Source: Clostridia bacterium | Lineage (GTDB): Bacteria; Bacillota; TC1; UBA5767 | DNA length: 64,000 nt | Assembly: GCA_030625965.1 (NCBI GenBank) | Contig: DAOUPV010000001.1 | Coordinates: 46,569 to 110,568 of the forward strand | Reading direction: 5' to 3' | In this document: positions 26,467 through 36,175 of the stretch, in pieces | Position numbering within the stretch: position 1 is the first letter of the stretch | Layout of the letters: each line of letters starts with the position of its first letter | Notes under the pieces: generated by a model | The model's input: only the letters and a program-made list of their open reading frames with translations | Told to the model about the DNA's origin: nothing | The model's database searches: none | Position numbers and translations under genes: made by a program

Positions 26467-28263
26467 ATGAGCAAAATGACGAAGCGTATAATAGGAATCC
26501 TGTTGCTGCTGGCCATGCTAATTGGATTTGCCGGTTGCACGCTATTTTCGGACGAGACAGAAGAGATGCCGGAAGAACCGGCCATTGTGGAAGAACCGCA
26601 GGAGCCGGAAGAACCGGAACTGACTGAAGAAGAATTATTGGCCATCGCATTGCAGGGAAGAGCGGAACTGGAAGAGACCAGAAAAGTGGAAATGAATGAA
26701 TTCTACGTACCCCTACCGGCCATTGGGGAGGAACGGAAAGTGGTTGATGCTGAGGCCAAAGCCGTCTACGTGACCAGCAACGTCGCTGGTTTCAAATTTG
26801 ATATCGAGGACATCGAATACTATGCGGACTATGTCCGCAGTATCAGCGGCCAGTCGGGTGTGACTGCTGACAGCTCCCGTTTGGGGGATGTCAATAAGCT
26901 GGAGCGCATCCTGGGGCTCTGTGAAGCCTCGGAATTGAATGCTCTGGTCATCGACGTCAAGAACGATGACGGCTTGGTTTCCTGGACCAGCGAAATCCCC
27001 ATCGTGGACGAGGTGGGATCGCACTGGTCAAACGTGATGCCTGAGTATCCAGTGCTGATGCAGTACCTGGAGGACCATGACATCTATGCCATCGCTAGAA
27101 TCGTAGCTTTCAAGGATCCGTATTTCGCCAAGACCAATCCGGAGCACGCTATCCAGCTGAAAGCGGGTGGGGCCTATACGGACAAGAAGGGCGTGATGTG
27201 GGTCAATCCTTTTGACTCCTACGTCTGGGACTACAATGTGGCCCTATCTAAGGAAGCTGCCCTGAGGGGATTCGATGAAATCCAGTATGACTATGTGCGC
27301 TTCCCGGACAACGCCAGGACCTACAATCCCATCACGGAGTTCCCGCACAGGGAGGGTCGTGACAAGGATCAGGCCATTGAGGCTTTCCTGGCTTACGCCA
27401 ATGAGGAACTGCTGCCTTACAACGTACATATCTCGGCCGACGTGTTCGGTGTGGCCACCCGCTCCTGGGATGACAAACCGGAAGACATAGGCCAGACCTG
27501 GCGTATGGTCGCCAACCAGGTGGACTACATATGCCCCATGATCTATCCTAGCCACTACGGACCCAACTGGTACGGCTACGCCGTCCCTGACCAGCATCCG
27601 TACGGTGTGTTGAGAGCTTCCTTGAAAGAAGCCTTGGAACGTAATGCGGCCCAACCGGAACCAGCCGGTATCCGCCCCTGGATTCAGGGATTCAACGCGC
27701 CTTGGATCGCAGGATACATCAATTACGATGCTAAGGCCATTTCGGACCAAATCGTGGCCGGTGTGGAACTGGGTGTGAACGAGTATATCATCTGGGATGC
27801 CAGCAACACCTATGAACCCATGATCTTCTTCTACCACGACCGGGTGCAGGATACCTGGCCAGATGGTGAGGATGTGACGGGCCGTACACCCGAGGAAGGG
27901 CTGCGCAAATTCCTGAAGGCTCATAAGAACGACTGGTTGAGCCAGATCTATCTCCTGACCCCTATGACAGAGCGCACAGCGGATTACGATGAGTTAGCAG
28001 CCAAGCGCGAAGAAGCTGGTGAGACTTTGAACAGCTATGATATCCTATCCGTTTATGAAGTAACCGATGGAAGCTGGGCTGCTGTAATAAATGCGACGTT
28101 CACTTCTAATGAAGGAACAGCGGAGCTGACGGAAGCGGTGGTGGACATCACTATGGAGAATGACGTCTACAAGGTTTCCTTGCCCGAATTGATCTTCGTC
28201 AGTGAGGAAGAGATTGAAGCGGAAGCAGATGCTGTCGCTGAAGAAACAGAAGCAACAGAATAA
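26467..28263 (+). CDS. Lipoprotein with putative glycoside hydrolase domain (DUF4015)
   Basis: Lipobox IGFAGC, acidic Pro-rich linker, TIM-barrel-like IDEIQYDYVRFP and YICPMIYPSHYG motifs. Confidence 0.82.
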   Translation: MSKMTKRIIGILLLLAMLIGFAGCTLFSDETEEMPEEPAIVEEPQEPEEPELTEEELLAIALQGRAELEETRKVEMNEFYVPLPAIGEERKVVDAEAKAVYVTSNVAGFKFDIEDIEYYADYVRSISGQSGVTADSSRLGDVNKLERILGLCEASELNALVIDVKNDDGLVSWTSEIPIVDEVGSHWSNVMPEYPVLMQYLEDHDIYAIARIVAFKDPYFAKTNPEHAIQLKAGGAYTDKKGVMWVNPFDSYVWDYNVALSKEAALRGFDEIQYDYVRFPDNARTYNPITEFPHREGRDKDQAIEAFLAYANEELLPYNVHISADVFGVATRSWDDKPEDIGQTWRMVANQVDYICPMIYPSHYGPNWYGYAVPDQHPYGVLRASLKEALERNAAQPEPAGIRPWIQGFNAPWIAGYINYDAKAISDQIVAGVELGVNEYIIWDASNTYEPMIFFYHDRVQDTWPDGEDVTGRTPEEGLRKFLKAHKNDWLSQIYLLTPMTERTADYDELAAKREEAGETLNSYDILSVYEVTDGSWAAVINATFTSNEGTAELTEAVVDITMENDVYKVSLPELIFVSEEEIEAEADAVAEETEATE

Positions 28264-28295
28264 GTAGCTGAATAGTTGGTGGAGGATAAAAGAAG

Positions 28296-28937
28296 ATGAA
28301 ACTGAACATGAAACTGAACATTGTTTTTCATAGCATACATGCGCACGGCTACCAGATGGCCCAGGCCATCGCTGAAGGGGCGAGAGAGGTATCTGGTGTC
28401 GATGTGGCAATTTACCGGGTCAAAGAGACCTTATCTGATGAGATTCTGGATCAGTTGAAGGCCAAGGAGGACCTTACGTCCTTCGCGCATCTGCCGGAAG
28501 CAACCTTGGAAACGCTAAGGGAAGCTGACGGCATCATCTTGGGAGCACCCACCTATTTCGGGGCGCCCAGCGCCCAAATGTACACCTATCTGAATTCGGC
28601 AGGCGAAGAGTGGGTTGAGGGCAAGCTGGTGGGCAAGATCGGCGGGGCCTTTACGACGGCCGCTGAGCAGAATGGTGGAGCGGAAACCTGTCTGGCGCAT
28701 CTCCATACGTTCTTCATGCATCATGGGATGATCGTGGTCAGCGTGCCTACGCCACTCACCATGCCCGAGATGCATACCACGAACAAGCCGGTCGGTGGTT
28801 ATCCCTATGGGGCCTCCATGATTACCGGTGGCCTGGATGACCAGGACCTTACACCGGAAGAGAAGAAGGTAGCTTTGCTGCAGGGCAGAACGGTAGCCCA
28901 AGCGCTTAAGGACATCAGCCTGGGAAGGAGCATGTAG
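28296..28937 (+). CDS. WrbA-like flavodoxin-fold NAD(P)H:quinone oxidoreductase
   Basis: NIVFHSIHAHGYQMAQAIAEGA and ADGIILGAPTYFGAPSAQMYTYL motifs. Confidence 0.82.
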   Translation: MKLNMKLNIVFHSIHAHGYQMAQAIAEGAREVSGVDVAIYRVKETLSDEILDQLKAKEDLTSFAHLPEATLETLREADGIILGAPTYFGAPSAQMYTYLNSAGEEWVEGKLVGKIGGAFTTAAEQNGGAETCLAHLHTFFMHHGMIVVSVPTPLTMPEMHTTNKPVGGYPYGASMITGGLDDQDLTPEEKKVALLQGRTVAQALKDISLGRSM

Positions 28938-29447
28938 ATGCAACGAGAAGAGGTAAGATACGAAGAATTCGCCAAGGAATTTCTACAGCAGTTGCCAAGG
29001 GGAGCTTTCCTGTCCCTGAAAGGTACACCGGACAATACCATGACTATCGGGTGGGGTAGTATAGGATATATATGGAAGAAACCGGTGCTGATGGTGATGG
29101 TGCGCTATTCCAGACACTCCTATAAGCTGATCGAAGAGGCGGGCGAGTTCTCAGTCAGCGTACCTTTGGACCAGGATCTGCAGGATGAATTGTTGCAGTG
29201 CGGTAGGAACTCGGGTCGGGACATGGATAAATTCGAGAGTTTCGGCTTAAAGAAAGATCCGGCCATGGCCTTGCTGGATACCCCTGTAGTAGGGAACTGC
29301 GCGCTGCAATTCGAATGCCGCACGTTGCTCAGACAGGAGATGGATCCCACTTCATTGGACGAGGTGATCCGGGAAACGGCCTATGCAGATAATGACTTTC
29401 ATGTGCTCTATTTCGGTGAGATTTTAGCCAGCTATATACAGAAATAG
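28938..29447 (+). CDS. Flavin reductase-like (FMN-binding split-barrel) protein
   Basis: MTIGWGSIGYIWKKPVLMVMVRYSRHSYKLIEEAGEFSVSVP. Confidence 0.8.
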   Translation: MQREEVRYEEFAKEFLQQLPRGAFLSLKGTPDNTMTIGWGSIGYIWKKPVLMVMVRYSRHSYKLIEEAGEFSVSVPLDQDLQDELLQCGRNSGRDMDKFESFGLKKDPAMALLDTPVVGNCALQFECRTLLRQEMDPTSLDEVIRETAYADNDFHVLYFGEILASYIQK

Positions 29448-29571
29448 GCAGTTAGAGCAAAGAAATATGGTGGAAATGGTAGTAAAAATTTTGGGCTGTG
29501 ATATACTAAACATGTAAATCACACTTAATATTTACTTAAAAAATTTAGTGATATATATGGAGGAAAAGAAA

Positions 29572-30030
29572 ATGTCTTTTGAAGCAAAAGTCAAGGAACT
29601 CGGCATCGAGATCCCTGTACCAGGCAAACCAACTGCTGCTTATGAGCCAGGTGTACTGATCGACAACATGATCTACATATCTGGACAGCTTCCGATGCTC
29701 AACAAAGAGCTGCAATACAAAGGCGTGGTGGGTCAGGATGTAACCAAGGAAGAAGCCTATCAGGGCGCAAGAATCTGTGCCATTAACGCACTCGGCGTAG
29801 TCAAGAGTCTGGTGGGTTCTTTGGACAGAATTGAGAAAATCGTCAAGGTGGAAGGATTCGTCAACAGCTTGCAGGATGTGACGTATCAGCCTGCATGCAT
29901 CAATGGCGCTTCAGACCTTTTGGGTGAGATCTTCGGAGATGTGGGAAAACACGCACGTTTTGCCATCGGAACCAGTGGTTTACCCCTTGGATCGTCTGTT
30001 GAAGTAGGTATGATTGTAAAAGTTAAGTAA
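29572..30030 (+). CDS. RidA/YjgF-family protein
   Basis: NMIYISGQLPM and YQGARICAINALGVVKSLVGSLDRIEKIVKVEGFVNS; GGAGG SD before 29572. Confidence 0.85.
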   Translation: MSFEAKVKELGIEIPVPGKPTAAYEPGVLIDNMIYISGQLPMLNKELQYKGVVGQDVTKEEAYQGARICAINALGVVKSLVGSLDRIEKIVKVEGFVNSLQDVTYQPACINGASDLLGEIFGDVGKHARFAIGTSGLPLGSSVEVGMIVKVK

Positions 30031-30156
30031 GCATAAAAATATCACTTGTAACCTTTGGTTAGAAGTGATATTCTTACGTGGTAAAAAGTGAGATTTGAAG
30101 ATAAAGGAATCCGATTTAACGGAAATTTAAAAAAAGAATTTTTGAGGAGGGTTATT

Positions 30157-31227
30157 ATGAAGAAGAGATTATTTATCCCCGGTCCTGTTGATGTAGCACC
30201 CGATGTGCTGGCCAGAATGGCAACCCCGATGATAGGACATAGAACCAATGATGCTTCCGTACTGCAGAAGAGCATCCACGACAAGATGCAAAAGTTGCTT
30301 TATACCGAGAACCGTATCATGTTGTCCACATCTTCAGGTAGTGGTTTCATGGAAGGAGCCATCCGCTCCTGCACCAGAAAAAGAGCCGCAGTATTTTCAG
30401 TAGGTGCGTTCGGTAACAGATGGTTCAAAATGGCTGAAGCCAATGGCGTACCAGCCGACAAGTTCGAAGTGGAATGGGGCACACCCACCACACCGGCACA
30501 GGTTGAAGAAGTACTGGCTACTGGCAAATACGACCTGATTACAGTAACCCACAACGAGACTTCCACAGGCGTTATGAACCCCGTCGAGGAAATCGCAGAA
30601 GTTATGAAGAAATACCCAGATGTAATCTGGTGTCTGGATGCAGTTAGCTCTGCAGCCGGATCCAAGATTGAAGTAGACAAGCTGGGCGTGGATGTTTGCA
30701 TTACCTCCACCCAGAAAGCACTGGGACTTCCCCCGGGCTTGGCAATCTGCTCCTTCTCCAAGAAAGCTTACGAAGCAACTAAAGAAGTGAAGAACAGAGG
30801 ACTGTACTTCGACATGCAGGAGATTTACGACACCATCGACAAGAAGAATCACCAGTATCCTTCTACTCCGTCTCTGTCTCATATGTACGCATTGGACTAC
30901 CAGTTGGACAAAATCATGCTGGAAGGCCTGGACAACCGCTTCAACAGACACAGCGAGATGGCTAAGTATGTAAGAGCTTGGGCTGACAAATACTTCGAGC
31001 TGCAGCCGGAAGAGAAATATGCTTCCAACACCCTGACCAACGTGAAGAACACCAGAGAAATCTCTGTAGCTGCTCTGAACAAAGCACTGGGTATGCGCGG
31101 CATGGTGGTTTCCAACGGTTACGGAAAGATGAAAGACGTTACTTTCAGAATCGCCCACATGGCAGAAACAACATTGCCGGAAATCAAGAACCTGCTTGAG
31201 AACATCGAAGACATTCTAGGACTATAA
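30157..31227 (+). CDS. Class V aminotransferase (alanine-glyoxylate / serine-pyruvate aminotransferase-like)
   Basis: KKRLFIPGPVDVAPDVLARMATPMIGHRT and PLP-lysine context TSTQKALGLPPGLA. Confidence 0.9.
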   Translation: MKKRLFIPGPVDVAPDVLARMATPMIGHRTNDASVLQKSIHDKMQKLLYTENRIMLSTSSGSGFMEGAIRSCTRKRAAVFSVGAFGNRWFKMAEANGVPADKFEVEWGTPTTPAQVEEVLATGKYDLITVTHNETSTGVMNPVEEIAEVMKKYPDVIWCLDAVSSAAGSKIEVDKLGVDVCITSTQKALGLPPGLAICSFSKKAYEATKEVKNRGLYFDMQEIYDTIDKKNHQYPSTPSLSHMYALDYQLDKIMLEGLDNRFNRHSEMAKYVRAWADKYFELQPEEKYASNTLTNVKNTREISVAALNKALGMRGMVVSNGYGKMKDVTFRIAHMAETTLPEIKNLLENIEDILGL

Positions 31228-31312
31228 TTGCTAACGAACCATAAATGAAAATTACGGAACTTAGGGCCTTTCGGGTCCTAAGTTTCCTGCATTTCCAAGA
31301 GGAGGGAATAAA

Positions 31313-32221
31313 ATGGCTAAGATTTTAGTAACTGATGGTATGGACGCAAAAGCGGCTGCTGCCTTAAAAGAATTGGGACACGAGGTTGTTGAAGAGTTTT
31401 ACGCACCTGAAGTATTGGCTGAAAAAGTGAAGAACGCGGATGCCATGGTTGTGCGTAGTGCCACCAAGGTTCCTGCTGCCATCCTGGATTCCGCTGCGGA
31501 AGCCGGACAGCTCAAGGTTGTGATCCGTGCCGGCGTAGGCGTGGACAACATCGACTGTGTACATGCCAAAGAAGTTGGCATCGCAGTACGCAACACCCCG
31601 GCTGCCAGCTCATCTGCTGTAGCTGAATTGGCTCTGGCCCACATGTTCGCTGTAGCCAGACACCTGCCCGCCGCCAACGTGACCATGCGTGGTGACGAGT
31701 GGAACAAAAAAGCCTACAAGGGCATCGAGCTGGGCGGCAAGACCCTGGGTCTGATCGGCTTTGGTAGAATCGCCAGAAGCTTGGCTGAAAAAGCTAGTGC
31801 GCTGGGCATGAAAGTTATTTACACTGATATCGTAGGTAAGTTCGATGGCTTTGACCAGTTCGAATACATGGAAAAAGAAGATATTCTGAAGAATTCAGAC
31901 TTCGTATCCCTGCATATTCCTTTCATCAAGGAACTGGGCGCTACTATTGCAGCTGATGAAATTGCCATCATGAAAGACGGCGCTTACCTGATCAATTGTG
32001 CCCGCGGCGGTGTAGTCGACGAGGCTGCTCTGGTCGAGGCGCTGAAATCCGGCAAACTGTCAGCAGCTGCTGTTGACGTATTCGAATGCGAGCCGACCAG
32101 TAACAAGGAACTGATCAACCTGCCCAACGTTTCCTGCACTCCGCACGTCGGAGCATCCACCAAGGAAGCCCAGGCTAGAATCGGCGAGGAAATCGTGTCC
32201 ATTATCAAGGAATACTTTTAA
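31313..32221 (+). CDS. serA: D-3-phosphoglycerate dehydrogenase
   Basis: VIRAGVGVDNID, GKTLGLIGFGRIARSLAEKA, NCARGGVVDEAAL motifs. Confidence 0.92.
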   Translation: MAKILVTDGMDAKAAAALKELGHEVVEEFYAPEVLAEKVKNADAMVVRSATKVPAAILDSAAEAGQLKVVIRAGVGVDNIDCVHAKEVGIAVRNTPAASSSAVAELALAHMFAVARHLPAANVTMRGDEWNKKAYKGIELGGKTLGLIGFGRIARSLAEKASALGMKVIYTDIVGKFDGFDQFEYMEKEDILKNSDFVSLHIPFIKELGATIAADEIAIMKDGAYLINCARGGVVDEAALVEALKSGKLSAAAVDVFECEPTSNKELINLPNVSCTPHVGASTKEAQARIGEEIVSIIKEYF

Positions 32222-32238
32222 AGTACGGAGGAAATCAA

Positions 32239-33483
32239 ATGTCTTTAGTAAAACCATTTATGGCTGTACGGCCTAAAATCGGCAAGGAGAGCACGGTTGC
32301 TTCCCTGCCTTACGACGTTATGAATAGAAAAGAAGCAAAAGTTATGGCGGGAGACAATGCGGATTCATTCCTGCATATCGTCCGCGCTGAAATCGATGTG
32401 GATGATAGCGTCAGCCAGTATGATGACGCGGTCTACACCAAAGGTAGCGAGAACCTGGGCAAGATGATTGCGGACGGTACCTTGGTGCAGGAAGAAAAGC
32501 CTTGCTTCTATATCTACAGCCAGGTAATGGATGGCAGAACCCAGACCGGTCTGGTAGCATGCTGCTCCATCGACGAGTACCTGAACAACAGCATCAAGAA
32601 GCACGAGTTCACCAGAGAAGCCAAAGAAATCGACCGCATCAAGCATTTCGATGCCTGTGACGCCAATACGGCTCCGATTTTCCTGACTTACCGTAACAAC
32701 GAGAAAATCAACGCGATTATCGCTGAGTGGCTTAATAAAGACGCTCTTTACGATTTCGTATCTGAAGACGGCATCGGCCACACAGTCTGGAAAATCGATG
32801 ATTTAGCTGTCATTGCTGAGTTGGATCAACTGTTTGCCGGTGTAGACAATCTGTACATTGCCGACGGGCACCACCGCAGCGCTTCTGCTGCCAAGGTTGG
32901 CCTGAAGCGCAGAAAAGCCAATCCTAGCTTTACCGGTGAGGAAGAGTTCAACCGCTTCCTGGCGGTTATCTTCCCGGATGAAGATCTATACGTAATGGAT
33001 TACAACCGTGTGGTCAAGGATCTGAACGGCAACAGCAAAGAGGATTTCATTGCCAAGGTGGAAGAGAAATTCAGTGTATCTGCTATTGATGGCGCAGGTG
33101 CTTACAGCCCTGACGCTAAGCACAGGTACGGTATGTTCTTGGACGGTAGCTGGTATGCTTTGGAAGCCAAAGAGGGTTCCTACGACGCTGCCCACCCGGT
33201 CAAGAGCCTGGATTCAGCCATCCTGCAAGACAACCTGCTGAACCCGGTATTGGGTATCGGCGATCCCAGAACTGACGAACGCATCGATTTTATCGGTGGT
33301 ATCCGAGGCCTGGGTGAGTTGGAAAAACGTGTATCGGAAGATATGGAAGTAGCATTCTCCATGTTCCCGACCTCCATCAAGGACTTGATGGCAGTTGCCG
33401 ATGCGGGCGAGGTTATGCCTCCCAAATCTACTTGGTTCGAGCCCAAGCTGCGTAGCGGCTTGTTCGTACACAAACTGAGCTAA
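32239..33483 (+). CDS. DUF1015 family protein
   Basis: N-terminal VKPFMAVRP...VASLPYDVMN and YIADGHHRSASAAKVG motifs. Confidence 0.9.
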   Translation: MSLVKPFMAVRPKIGKESTVASLPYDVMNRKEAKVMAGDNADSFLHIVRAEIDVDDSVSQYDDAVYTKGSENLGKMIADGTLVQEEKPCFYIYSQVMDGRTQTGLVACCSIDEYLNNSIKKHEFTREAKEIDRIKHFDACDANTAPIFLTYRNNEKINAIIAEWLNKDALYDFVSEDGIGHTVWKIDDLAVIAELDQLFAGVDNLYIADGHHRSASAAKVGLKRRKANPSFTGEEEFNRFLAVIFPDEDLYVMDYNRVVKDLNGNSKEDFIAKVEEKFSVSAIDGAGAYSPDAKHRYGMFLDGSWYALEAKEGSYDAAHPVKSLDSAILQDNLLNPVLGIGDPRTDERIDFIGGIRGLGELEKRVSEDMEVAFSMFPTSIKDLMAVADAGEVMPPKSTWFEPKLRSGLFVHKLS

Positions 33484-33496
33484 ATAAAGTTAATCT

Positions 33497-33526
33497 GGAG
33501 CCCATGGACTTGTCCATGGGCTTTTT
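33497..33526 (+). terminator. Rho-independent terminator after the serine cluster
   Basis: AGCCCATGGAC-TT-GTCCATGGGCTTTTT. Confidence 0.85.
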
Positions 33527-33627
33527 CTGTAACAGGGCTGTCACCTCTCTGCCACAAACGGAGCGTATCATGACTCTAGAAGGCTCTTTGTGGTATAGTG
33601 GAAGCAGAAAATCGTAAGGAGCAGGAT

Positions 33628-33897
33628 ATGAAAGTGGAAATGTATAGTCTGGTACGCCAGATTACCGGAGAGAAAGAGATTGAGCTTGAGGCTTCAACCG
33701 TTGGTCAGGCGCTAAATAAGCTGGCAGACCGCTACGGAGCCGAGTTCGAGCGTCAGGTCTATTCCCGGGAAGACGGGCTTTCCGGAGGTATAAACATATT
33801 GCTGAAGGGTAAGAACATTCATGTGCTGCAGGGGCTGGAGACACCGCTGGCGGCTGGGGATGAGATTGCCATGTTTTACAGCATCGAAGGAGGATAA
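33628..33897 (+). CDS. MoaD/ThiS-family small sulfur carrier-like protein
   Basis: Ubiquitin-like fold sequence ending in the diglycine context IEGG. Confidence 0.75.
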   Translation: MKVEMYSLVRQITGEKEIELEASTVGQALNKLADRYGAEFERQVYSREDGLSGGINILLKGKNIHVLQGLETPLAAGDEIAMFYSIEGG

Positions 33898-33898
33898 T

Positions 33899-34570
33899 AT
33901 GCCCAGAACGGTTCTTTACGCCGACGACGAACCGCGGTTCCGCAAATTGGTGAAAGACTATTTAACAAAAGAAGGTTTCTCGGTGACAGAAGTAAAGGAT
34001 GGGAAAGAAGCTCTAGATGTGCTCTCCTACCAGACCTTTGATTTGGTGATCCTGGATGTGATGATGCCAGGTTACGACGGTTGGGCCGTCCTCAGGGAGA
34101 TTCGCAAGACACTGGCTACGCCGGTCATCATGTTGACGGCCAGGGACGAGGAGAACGACGAACTGTTCGGTTTCGAACTGGGGGCTGATGAATATATCGC
34201 CAAGCCCTTTAGCCCTAAGATCCTGGTAGCCAGGATCCACAGCCTGCTGAAGCGGAACAAGGAACGAATTTCGGAACATTTGGAGTTTTCGGGTATTCGG
34301 TTGGACCGGGATTCCCACAGGATTTATCTGGATGATATAGAGCTGGAGATGAGCCCCAAGGAATATGACCTGCTGACTTTCTTCATGGAGAATGTGGACT
34401 TGGCCATAAGCCGGGAACGGCTCCTGGACGTGGTCTGGGGTTACGATTATTTCGGGGATCTGCGCACCGTGGATACCCATATCAAACGTCTAAGGAGTAA
34501 GCTGGGTGACAAAAGCGGACTCATTCAGACTGTGCGCGGGGTGGGATATCGATTTGGAGAGAGAAACTAG
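33899..34570 (+). CDS. OmpR/PhoB-family response regulator
   Basis: Receiver (LYADDE, VILDVMMPGYDGW) and winged-helix DNA-binding domain. Confidence 0.93.
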   Translation: MPRTVLYADDEPRFRKLVKDYLTKEGFSVTEVKDGKEALDVLSYQTFDLVILDVMMPGYDGWAVLREIRKTLATPVIMLTARDEENDELFGFELGADEYIAKPFSPKILVARIHSLLKRNKERISEHLEFSGIRLDRDSHRIYLDDIELEMSPKEYDLLTFFMENVDLAISRERLLDVVWGYDYFGDLRTVDTHIKRLRSKLGDKSGLIQTVRGVGYRFGERN

Positions 34571-36068
34571 GAAAACAAAAGGAAAAAAAACTTCATTGGC
34601 CCACAAGTTGCTGATTGCCATGCTTTTGGTGGTGTTGATCAGCACGGTGGCTTCCATAGCCATGAACCGGGTCCTGCTGGGACCCTATTACTATTACCAG
34701 CAGGCGCGCATCCTACACAGGGTGGCGGATGATATTGATCGGATTTACGACGGAGAGCTAAGCGACGAGGTTGTCAAAGAATTGAACGTGCTGGGTTACA
34801 GCATCAACGGGCTGATCCTGATTTATGATGAGCAGGGCCAGGTCCTGTACAGCTCCCGGGCTTTCCAGGGTCAGCTGTACAGCGTGACCGACGAGGAGTT
34901 GGGCGCTGGGAAGAAGCATTCTTTTCTGGACGGCACTCGCATCGGATTCCGCCCTCCCGGTCAGAACGACACCGCGATACCCCCCTGGAGAAATCCGCTG
35001 ATAACGGTGGAGAAGGAGTTGGCAAATGGAGACCATCTAGTTCTCCAGACCTCCGAGACGGCATTGGAGGAGTCGGTGGGAATCATCAACCGCTTTACGC
35101 TGTATCCGGCTTCGGTTGCCTTCCTAGCAGCCATCATATTGGCGTTTTTCGTGACCAGGAGAATCAGTAAACCCGTAGTGGAACTGACGGAGATTACCAA
35201 ACGCATGAAGAATCTGGATTTCAGCTCTCGCTATGAAGGGGAAGCTGACGACGAAATCGGCGTACTAGGTCGCAACTTTAACGATATGTCCGAAACATTA
35301 GATAAGACCATTGGAGAACTGAACCAGGCCAACGAGCAGTTGAGGGTGGATATTGAGAGGGAGAAGGCCATCGAGGAGGCCCGGAAAAATTTCATATCCA
35401 ATGTATCCCATGAACTGAAGACACCCATATCCCTGATTCGCGGTTATGCTGAAGGTATCCGGGATGAAGTGATTGAACCGCAGGACTTCGAGGAGTACTT
35501 GTCTGTCATCATCGAAGAGAGTGAGCACATGTCTTCCATGGTGCGGGAGTTGCTGACGCTGAGCAAGCTGGAATCCCACCACATCCCTACTTATTATGAG
35601 GCGGTAGATGTGCGGGAGGTTATCAGTAGAGTCATAGAGATGTTCACATTCGAAATGCAGAAGGAAGACATTACGCTGACCTATGAGCCGGCGGAAGAAC
35701 CCCAGGTGCTTAATTGCGACCAGAACATGTTGGAGACCATGCTGACCAACTTCGTGAGTAATGCGTTGGACCATGTCGAGTGTGAAATGTGTATTGAGAT
35801 TTCTGTCATGGATACTTCAGATAGCATGGAGATACACGTCTTCAACACTGGGAAAACCATTCCGGAAGAGGACCTGGACAAGATCTGGGACAGCTTCTAC
35901 AAGATCGACAAGGCCCGTACCAGAGCCTATGGTGGAACGGGATTAGGATTGGCCATCGTGAAGAACATGGTGGAAATCCATAAAGGTTCTTACGGAGTTG
36001 AGAACAGGGAGGATGGTGTGGATTTCTTCATACGCCTGCCAAAGATAAGCCAAACAGAGAAGATATAG
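34506..36068 (+). CDS. Sensor histidine kinase (HAMP + HisKA + HATPase); exact start uncertain
   Basis: FISNVSHELKTPISLIRGYAEGI H-box and GGTGLGLAIVKNMVEIH ATPase motif. Confidence 0.92.
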   Translation: MTKADSFRLCAGWDIDLERETRKTKGKKTSLAHKLLIAMLLVVLISTVASIAMNRVLLGPYYYYQQARILHRVADDIDRIYDGELSDEVVKELNVLGYSINGLILIYDEQGQVLYSSRAFQGQLYSVTDEELGAGKKHSFLDGTRIGFRPPGQNDTAIPPWRNPLITVEKELANGDHLVLQTSETALEESVGIINRFTLYPASVAFLAAIILAFFVTRRISKPVVELTEITKRMKNLDFSSRYEGEADDEIGVLGRNFNDMSETLDKTIGELNQANEQLRVDIEREKAIEEARKNFISNVSHELKTPISLIRGYAEGIRDEVIEPQDFEEYLSVIIEESEHMSSMVRELLTLSKLESHHIPTYYEAVDVREVISRVIEMFTFEMQKEDITLTYEPAEEPQVLNCDQNMLETMLTNFVSNALDHVECEMCIEISVMDTSDSMEIHVFNTGKTIPEEDLDKIWDSFYKIDKARTRAYGGTGLGLAIVKNMVEIHKGSYGVENREDGVDFFIRLPKISQTEKI

Positions 36069-36078
36069 AATCAACGGA

Positions 36079-36107
36079 GCGGAAATCCACAGGGATTTCC
36101 GCTTTTT
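36079..36107 (+). terminator. Rho-independent terminator after the histidine kinase gene
   Basis: GCGGAAATCC-acag-GGATTTCCGCTTTTT. Confidence 0.85.
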
Positions 36108-36175
36108 GTCCCTTTGCTGTCACCTGAATGTCATAGTTGGGGCGTAACATGTACCTATAGAAAGGAGATGTTACT

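Noticed and set aside
30040-30075. Hairpin AATATCACTT...AAGTGATATT as a possible riboswitch
   Set aside because: Simple weak terminator-like hairpin after the RidA gene; no aptamer-like conserved core recognised.
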